39,465 nt of DNA from positions 1-39,465 of the forward strand of contig JBALVO010000020.1 in the NCBI GenBank assembly GCA_036961445.1. Direction: 5' to 3'. This DNA comes from JBALVO01 sp036961445. GTDB taxonomy: Bacteria > Pseudomonadota > Gammaproteobacteria > Pseudomonadales > Halieaceae. Positions 34,778-39,465 of the stretch are shown here, piece after piece (position 1 is the first letter of the stretch; the number at the start of each line of letters is the position of its first letter). Below the pieces are notes generated by a model. The model saw only the letters and a program-made list of their open reading frames with translations. It did not search any database and was not told where the DNA came from. Made by a program: the position numbers and the translations under genes.

Positions 34778-35224
34778 CTACTCTACCCAGTGCACAATGT
34801 GCTCATCGTAGCCTTCAGGGTGAACATATTCATCTGAAATAGCACGACCGCGGATCGATATGCCCGCCTTATGAACCGAACCAGCATCGCCACTGACCAG
34901 CGGGTGCCACTCAGGTAAAGGCTGACCGTGAGCGCGTAAACGGTAAGCACAGGTACTGGGTAACCAATCCAATTCCAGCAGGTCATCCGGTCGCAACTTA
35001 ATACAATTGGGCACTAGCACCGAGCGTCTGGAATAATCAGTGCAGCGACAGGTAGTTTCGTCGAGATACCGACAGCGCACTTTGGTGTAGTACACCTCAC
35101 CGCTGTCCTCGTCCTCCAGCTTATGCAGGCAGCACTTGGCACAGCCATCACACAGAGCTTCCCACTGCGTTGCGTCAAGCTCCGCCAGCGGCTTGTTATT
35201 CCACCAATCGACCACTTTGCCCAT
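34778..35224 (-). CDS. ycgN: YcgN family cysteine cluster protein
   Basis: This 148-residue protein of the YkgJ/UPF0260 group is rich in cysteines (CDGCAKCCLHK, C-rich stretch CRYLDETTCRCTDY, PNCIKL) and likely binds zinc or an iron-sulphur cluster. It begins at the ATG at 35224; the longer frame to 35335 overlaps ycgL more and has no family support. It overlaps ycgL by 29 nt. The pair ycgL-ycgN behind rnd is conserved in gammaproteobacteria. The biochemical role is unknown. Confidence 0.9.
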   Translation of the reverse strand: MGKVVDWWNNKPLAELDATQWEALCDGCAKCCLHKLEDEDSGEVYYTKVRCRYLDETTCRCTDYSRRSVLVPNCIKLRPDDLLELDWLPSTCAYRLRAHGQPLPEWHPLVSGDAGSVHKAGISIRGRAISDEYVHPEGYDEHIVHWVE

Positions 35225-35480
35225 CCCGACGCAATAACTCCGCCGCGGTTGGCGGCATTTGCAGATAAAAACCATATTCGGTAATGCCAGAAAGCACCTC
35301 AGCGACGTCCGCCCTGGCCAACTTACGTCCATCACCCAACAGGATAATCATCACAGATTGGGGCTCCCCGAACTGTGTCATTAACACCTCAGGTACATCG
35401 ACCAGGCCGCGCGCCTTTTCGACATACAAATACATCTCCTGCTTGCGCGAACTCTTAAACACCTGACATATCACTGTCAT
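35196..35480 (-). CDS. ycgL: YcgL domain protein
   Basis: This 94-residue protein has the YcgL start (MTVICQVFKSSRKQEMYLYV in part) and 'EVLMTQFGEPQSVMIILLGDGRKLARADV'. The fold is a small alpha/beta domain of unknown function. The ATG overlaps the rnd stop as ATGA, and its end overlaps ycgN by 29 nt, so all three are translationally coupled. Confidence 0.93.
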   Translation of the reverse strand: MTVICQVFKSSRKQEMYLYVEKARGLVDVPEVLMTQFGEPQSVMIILLGDGRKLARADVAEVLSGITEYGFYLQMPPTAAELLRRDGQSGRLVE

Positions 35481-36610
35481 ACTGTACCGCCTGCCAATGA
35501 CTCACGCAGAGGCGAAATCACTACATCCTTGCGCCAGCCCTGCCAGTGCAGTGGCACGCGGGACAAAGCGCCGGCAGCCTCACGCAACAACAGTTCGTAA
35601 TCCTTGCTTTGCAATAACACCTCAGGGGCCATTGCCAGACCCTCGGCGATGGCGCGAGCTTTAGCCTTGAGTTGCTTTACCTGGTTGCGCTGTTGCGCGT
35701 CCAGCGGCCCCGGCAATGCCTGGGGCAAATCAACATCGGGAATGGTCCGCTGGGCCGTCAACAGGCCCAGCAAATCTTCACCATAGTGGCGCAGCGCCGG
35801 GGCCGGTAGCTCCACCTTTGATTTCAACTCTGCCCAACTCCGCGGGTCCTGCTGGGCCAGCTCCAGACAGCACTTGTCGTCAATAATCCAGCTGCGCGGC
35901 TTATCGCGCTGGCGGGCCGTGTGCTCACGCCAGTCACAAATCACCGCCAGTATACCCAGCTGGCGCGGACTCAATCTCCAGGCTGTTTTAATGCGTTTAT
36001 GAAAATCAACGACTGCTGTTCCCAGCGCGCCCATAGCATCACGCCCATCAGCCAGCACCCACTCGCGCCGGCCCTGCTCCACACATTGTTTCTCCAGCTC
36101 TCGCCACACCGGCAACAGCCAGATGACATCCTGCGCCGCATACTCACACTGCGCGGCACTAAGTGGTCGCTGCAACCAGTCGGAGCATGTTTCGCCTTTG
36201 GGTAAGTCTACGTCGCAGATGGATTGCACCAGGGCGCGATAACCCAGACCAAATCCCAGCCCCAGAAGTCCCGCTGCGCGCTGCGTATCGAATAATGGCT
36301 GCGGCAACACCCCTAGCCAATTCTGGAATACCTCCAGATCCTCACTTGCCGAATGCAACACTTTCACTACAGCGGGGTCAGTGAACAGTTCCGCCAGTGG
36401 CGCAGGGTCTGCAATGCGCAGGGGATCTATCAGCCAGGCAGTTTCAGTGTCGACACCCTCCCTGGCGAAACACAGCTGCACCAGGGCAACCCGCGGGAAA
36501 AACGTATTGCGCCGCATGAATTCGGTATCAACAATAACCGCTTCGCTACCTGCTGCGTCTGCCAGCATTTGCCGCAAGGCCGCATCCGATTCTATTAGTT
36601 TCCAATCCAT
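35477..36610 (-). CDS. rnd: Ribonuclease D
   Basis: This 377-residue 3'-5' exoribonuclease contributes to tRNA 3'-end maturation. The DEDD catalytic residues appear in VDTEF (D28, E30), in HSASEDLEVF and in YAAQDVIWL. Two HRDC domains follow. The ATG at 36610 (GGAG 6 nt upstream) is used; a TTG one codon earlier overlaps the recR stop region. It begins 3 nt after recR and overlaps ycgL by 4 nt. Confidence 0.97.
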   Translation of the reverse strand: MDWKLIESDAALRQMLADAAGSEAVIVDTEFMRRNTFFPRVALVQLCFAREGVDTETAWLIDPLRIADPAPLAELFTDPAVVKVLHSASEDLEVFQNWLGVLPQPLFDTQRAAGLLGLGFGLGYRALVQSICDVDLPKGETCSDWLQRPLSAAQCEYAAQDVIWLLPVWRELEKQCVEQGRREWVLADGRDAMGALGTAVVDFHKRIKTAWRLSPRQLGILAVICDWREHTARQRDKPRSWIIDDKCCLELAQQDPRSWAELKSKVELPAPALRHYGEDLLGLLTAQRTIPDVDLPQALPGPLDAQQRNQVKQLKAKARAIAEGLAMAPEVLLQSKDYELLLREAAGALSRVPLHWQGWRKDVVISPLRESLAGGTV

Positions 36611-36613
36611 CAA

Positions 36614-37213
36614 TTACTCCATCGGCCGCCGGCCAGACAAGGCGTGAGCCAGGGTGGAACCGTCTACATACTCCAGCTCGCCGCCCAGCGGCACGCCATG
36701 GGCGATGCGCGATACCCTCACGCCCTGCGGCTGCAGCATATCAGTGAGGTAGTAAGCGGTAGCCTCACCCTCCACCGTGGGATTGGTCGCCAGAATCACT
36801 TCCTGTATGCCTTCATCGATAACCCGCTGGTGTAGCTTTTCCAGGCCGATCTCTGCTGGACCGATACCATCAATCGGCGACAAATGGCCCATCAGCACAT
36901 AATAGATACCGCGAAAACTGCCACTCGATTCCACCGCCAAAACATCACCCGGGGTCTCCACAATACAAATGGTGGTTGCGTCACGCCTGGGATTGCTGCA
37001 AATTTCGCACACCGCAAGTTCAGTAAAATTACGACAGCGACTGCAGTGATCGACTCGCTCAACAGCCTCGTTCAGAGCTGTGGCCAGAGCGGTAGCGCCC
37101 TCTCGATCGCGTTCCAGCAGATGCAATGTCATACGTTGAGCTGACTTGGGGCCAACCCCGGGCAAACAACGCAAGGCCTCAATTAAATTCGTTATTGCCG
37201 GACTAAACTTCAT
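36614..37213 (-). CDS. recR: Recombination mediator RecR
   Basis: This 199-residue protein loads RecA with RecFO at single-strand gaps. It has an HhH segment (LPGVGPKSAQRM), a C4 zinc finger (C57, C60, C69, C72), and a Toprim domain (ICIVETPGDVLAVE and later ATNPTVEGEATA). The ATG is 18 nt after ybaB. The order dnaX-ybaB-recR is conserved. Confidence 0.98.
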   Translation of the reverse strand: MKFSPAITNLIEALRCLPGVGPKSAQRMTLHLLERDREGATALATALNEAVERVDHCSRCRNFTELAVCEICSNPRRDATTICIVETPGDVLAVESSGSFRGIYYVLMGHLSPIDGIGPAEIGLEKLHQRVIDEGIQEVILATNPTVEGEATAYYLTDMLQPQGVRVSRIAHGVPLGGELEYVDGSTLAHALSGRRPME

Positions 37214-37231
37214 ATTTGCTGCCGCGGCAAA

Positions 37232-37555
37232 TCAAAATGGCATCTTGAAGCCGGCTGGCAAATTGAGACCAGCAGCAAGCCCCGACATAGCGTCGCGATT
37301 GTGGGCTTCGACTTTACGCACCGCGTCATTGACTGCCGCGGCCAAAAGATCTTCCAACACTTCCTTATCTTCAGTAAACACCGCATCGTCTATCGTCACC
37401 CGCTTCACATCGTGTCGCCCGGTCATGACGACTTTAACCAGACCGGCACCGGATTCCCCATGCACCTCAGCCTTGGCGAGCTCTTCCTGTTTCTGCTGCA
37501 TATCAGCCTGCATCTTTTGGGCTTGCTGCATCAGGTCCGTAATATTTCCCTTCAT
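37232..37555 (-). CDS. ybaB: YbaB/EbfC family nucleoid-associated protein
   Basis: This 107-residue protein forms DNA-binding dimers with a tweezer-like shape. It starts MKGNITDLMQQAQKMQ, then a coiled-coil helix, and ends in LPAGFKMPF, as is usual. The ATG at 37555 follows AGAGGA; the frame runs 11 codons further upstream without support. It lies between dnaX (29-nt gap) and recR, as in other gammaproteobacteria. Confidence 0.96.
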   Translation of the reverse strand: MKGNITDLMQQAQKMQADMQQKQEELAKAEVHGESGAGLVKVVMTGRHDVKRVTIDDAVFTEDKEVLEDLLAAAVNDAVRKVEAHNRDAMSGLAAGLNLPAGFKMPF

Positions 37556-37584
37556 ATATATTCCTCTGTATTTCCGCTGGAGCG

Positions 37585-39294
37585 TCAAAGATCCGTGGGT
37601 ACGATAGAGGAACGGTCCAATTCCCCATCGAAGCGAACAATCAGCGCCTGCAATTGTGGGTCGTTTTCTATTGATACGACTGCTTCCTCTTGTCGTTCGC
37701 GCGCCACACGGGCCTTACCCATGGCAGGCGTCTCACTGCCTACCTCTCCCGGCACTATGGAAACTGACAGCGAGTGGCCGAAGTAGTTCTCTAATGCCAG
37801 GCGTATTTTAGCGCTATGACTGTCGTTGAATAACGATGCGTTGGCGCTATCGAGTACAAAACCGAGATCATTTTGCTCCTTACTATCAAGCTCGCAGTGA
37901 GATGCAATGTTATACACGATGCCAACCAGACCTAATAACTCCAGCAAATGAGGCCAGCTGGACGTTGTCAGGTCCGACAAGGCAAAGCTACCAGCGCTCA
38001 CCGCTGCAGCTGTCTTGGCAATAACCGGCGCGGCCGCCACTGGCTCAGGTATCGGGACTGCGACTATGGCCGGCTCAGTGTCTGGAACCGGCTTTAAGGG
38101 CACCTCACGGGACTTTTTTACCTGGGCACCGACCTCCCCGGCGGCGTTATTGTGCTGCACGGCGGCTACCGGGGATAAATCTTCCGGGCCGAGACTTTCA
38201 TCTATTACCGCGGCAGGGCGAAATGCCAGCATCCGCAATAAAATCATTTCAAAGCCACCGCGAGGATCAGGCGCGAGACCAATATCCCGCTTGCCATTTA
38301 AGGCGATTTGGTAAAATAATTGGGCATCCTCCGCCGCAATGGCAGCAGCCAGTTCACCTACACGCTGCGCATCGCCCCAACTATTATCAATGGCATCCGG
38401 AACCACCTGGGCCAACGCCACGCGGTGGATCAAGGACAACAGCTCATCGAGACCGCCTTCATAGTCCGGTGCATGCTCGCCCATGTGGCTTACAACTTTC
38501 AGCAGTTCTGCCGGGTCACCCTCGGCAATAGCCTCTAACAGCTGATAAACAAACTTGAGATCTACACTGCCCAACATACTGCGCACATCTACTTCGCTGA
38601 GCTTGCCCGAACCAAAGGCGATGGCCTGGTCAGTAAGACTCAAAGCATCACGCATACTCCCCGCAGCCGCGCGTGCCAGCAGCCACAGCGCGGGCTGCTC
38701 GAAACTGACCATTTCTTGCTCAAGTACATTGGCAAGATGCCCGACAATTTGCTCGGGAGGCATGTTTTTCAGATTGAATTGTAAACAACGCGACAGGATG
38801 GTCGCCGGTAGCTTCTGGGGGTCGGTAGTCGCCAGTAGGAACTTGACGTGCGGTGGTGGCTCTTCCAGCGTCTTGAGTAACGCGTTGAAACTGTGGTTCG
38901 ACAACATGTGCACCTCGTCAATGAGATACACCTTATAGCGAGAGCGAGTGGGTGCGTATTGCACGTTCTCCAATAACTCGCGCGTGTCTTCTACTTTGGT
39001 GCGTGATGCAGCGTCCACCTCCAGTAAATCGACACTGCGCCCTTCCGCGATCTCCAGGCAAGATGAACACTCGCCACAGGGCTCCGAACTCACTCCCTGC
39101 TCACAATTGAGACACTTGGCGAGAATCCTGGCGATAGTGGTTTTGCCAACGCCACGGGTTCCGGTAAACAAATAGGCATGGTGTAACCGGTCGTGGTCCA
39201 GTGCGTTAACAAGTGCTTGAAGCACGTGTTCCTGGCCAACCAATTCCCGGAAACTCTTGGGTCGCCATTTACGCGCCAGCACCTGATAGGACAT
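37585..39294 (-). CDS. dnaX: DNA polymerase III tau subunit (gamma by frameshift)
   Basis: This 569-residue clamp-loader ATPase organises the replicative polymerase. Walker A GTRGVGKT lies at 45-52, zinc ligands at C64, C73, C76 and C79, and LIDEVHML follows. A Pro/Ala/Val-rich linker (about 395-440) leads to the tau-specific domain. The ATG at 39294 (MSYQVLARKWRP) is the family start; the frame extends 45 codons upstream into the SRP RNA gene and should not be used. At 38113-38119 an in-frame A-AAA-AAG heptamer could give a 396-residue gamma form ending at TGA 38105-38107. E. coli tau and gamma are 643 and 431. A weak promoter (TTGTGT, 16 nt, TATCCT) lies upstream. Confidence 0.97.
   Translation of the reverse strand: MSYQVLARKWRPKSFRELVGQEHVLQALVNALDHDRLHHAYLFTGTRGVGKTTIARILAKCLNCEQGVSSEPCGECSSCLEIAEGRSVDLLEVDAASRTKVEDTRELLENVQYAPTRSRYKVYLIDEVHMLSNHSFNALLKTLEEPPPHVKFLLATTDPQKLPATILSRCLQFNLKNMPPEQIVGHLANVLEQEMVSFEQPALWLLARAAAGSMRDALSLTDQAIAFGSGKLSEVDVRSMLGSVDLKFVYQLLEAIAEGDPAELLKVVSHMGEHAPDYEGGLDELLSLIHRVALAQVVPDAIDNSWGDAQRVGELAAAIAAEDAQLFYQIALNGKRDIGLAPDPRGGFEMILLRMLAFRPAAVIDESLGPEDLSPVAAVQHNNAAGEVGAQVKKSREVPLKPVPDTEPAIVAVPIPEPVAAAPVIAKTAAAVSAGSFALSDLTTSSWPHLLELLGLVGIVYNIASHCELDSKEQNDLGFVLDSANASLFNDSHSAKIRLALENYFGHSLSVSIVPGEVGSETPAMGKARVARERQEEAVVSIENDPQLQALIVRFDGELDRSSIVPTDL
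38069..38139 (-). promoter_or_regulatory. Programmed -1 frameshift element of dnaX
   Basis: Three parts line up on the minus strand. A Shine-Dalgarno-like GGGGAGG (38133-38139) stands 13 nt ahead. The slippery heptamer A-AAA-AAG (38119 to 38113) has codons 393-394 in the zero frame. An 8-bp hairpin (38069-38092; GCCGGTTC with GAGCCGGC, 8-nt loop, one G-U) lies 20 nt behind. In the -1 frame V, P, then TGA follow at once. Confidence 0.75.
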
Positions 39295-39397
39295 TACTTC
39301 GATTGCCTTACAACACAAAAAGAAAGCTAGGATACACCAGCCACGGATGGACACAAAACTTGTCAGGGAAATGAATCGGGAAGGACCGCCTGGAGAT

Positions 39398-39465
39398 TGG
39401 AGGTGTCCCAGACAGCCACACCCCGGCACACGAGTCGATAATTACCGTTGCTCCCTTCCAGGCCT
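39398..39465 (-). ncRNA. ffs: 4.5S signal recognition particle RNA (5' part outside the window)
   Basis: The minus strand entering at the edge reads AGGCCTGGAAGGGAGCAAC, then GTGTGCCGGGGTGTGGCTG. This matches the conserved SRP RNA core that binds Ffh: GGAA tetraloop, symmetric and asymmetric loops, and the GUGUGCCGGG helix return. The 3' end is near 39398 (CTGGGACACCTCC). The 5' strand of the helix lies beyond the edge. ffs directly upstream of dnaX is the arrangement also seen in Pseudomonas. Confidence 0.9.

Noticed and set aside
39295..39429. In-frame upstream extension of dnaX
   Set aside because: It reads through the SRP RNA gene and lacks similarity to DnaX; the family start MSYQVLARKWRP is at 39294.
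1..39465. CRISPR array, transposon, prophage or toxin-antitoxin module
   Set aside because: No regularly spaced repeats, transposase, integrase or phage genes, or paired small toxin/antitoxin frames were found; all long frames on the coding strands belong to conserved chromosomal families.

Overview
The window is a gene-dense stretch of gammaproteobacterial chromosome with moderate GC content and about 37 protein genes. It carries one partial RNA gene, no tRNA, no rRNA, no CRISPR array and no mobile element. Gene content and order (comEC/exbBD/msbA, lolCDE, nqrA-F, gap, mfd, csiV, MTIP, lexA, topA) resemble the Pseudomonas chromosome around its nqr-mfd-lexA-topA region. The Na+-pumping NADH dehydrogenase and the absence of sulA behind lexA would fit a marine relative in the Pseudomonadales/Cellvibrionales. 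The species cannot be fixed from sequence reading alone.

Layout. (1) 1-4840, minus strand: comEC, exbB, exbD and msbA (cut by the left edge), an envelope/DNA-uptake operon. (2) 4992-5531, plus strand: a small DUF2062 membrane protein. (3) 5515-15835, minus strand: one unbroken co-directional run, nqrA-B-C-D-E-F, apbE, nqrM, lolC-D-E. It makes the sodium pump, its flavin- and iron-insertion factors, and then the lipoprotein-release ABC transporter. (4) 16108-17577: gap, an N-terminally extended GAPDH, divergent from mfd. (5) 17776-22289, plus strand: mfd and csiV, converging on MTIP and a YnaI-like MscS channel (22277-24117). (6) 24392-25429, plus strand: a small acidic DUF6763 protein and lexA with two tandem SOS boxes. 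(7) 25443-29483, minus strand: two small conserved proteins, topA and a membrane-anchored unknown. (8) 29611-32283: uspA, a glutaredoxin-like gene, an IclR regulator and a SpoU-type RNA methyltransferase. (9) 32268-39465, minus strand: SRP RNA (partial), dnaX, ybaB, recR, rnd, ycgL, ycgN, a membrane protein, moxR and coxE.

Most of the window is conserved housekeeping DNA, and I found no convincing new defence or mobile system. The most interesting signals are regulatory. An intrinsic terminator with a perfect 13-bp inverted repeat lies inside the start of apbE. dnaX carries a programmed -1 frameshift element. Short perfect dyads sit at the promoters or leaders of uspA, iclR, the DUF6763 gene and nqrA. 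Three separate convergent gene pairs overlap at their stop codons.

Starts were re-chosen where the longest reading frame was implausible (exbB, comEC, DUF2062, lolD, apbE, nqrC, lexA, topA, uspA, glutaredoxin, ycgN, rnd, ybaB, dnaX). No gene-free stretch exceeds about 300 bases.
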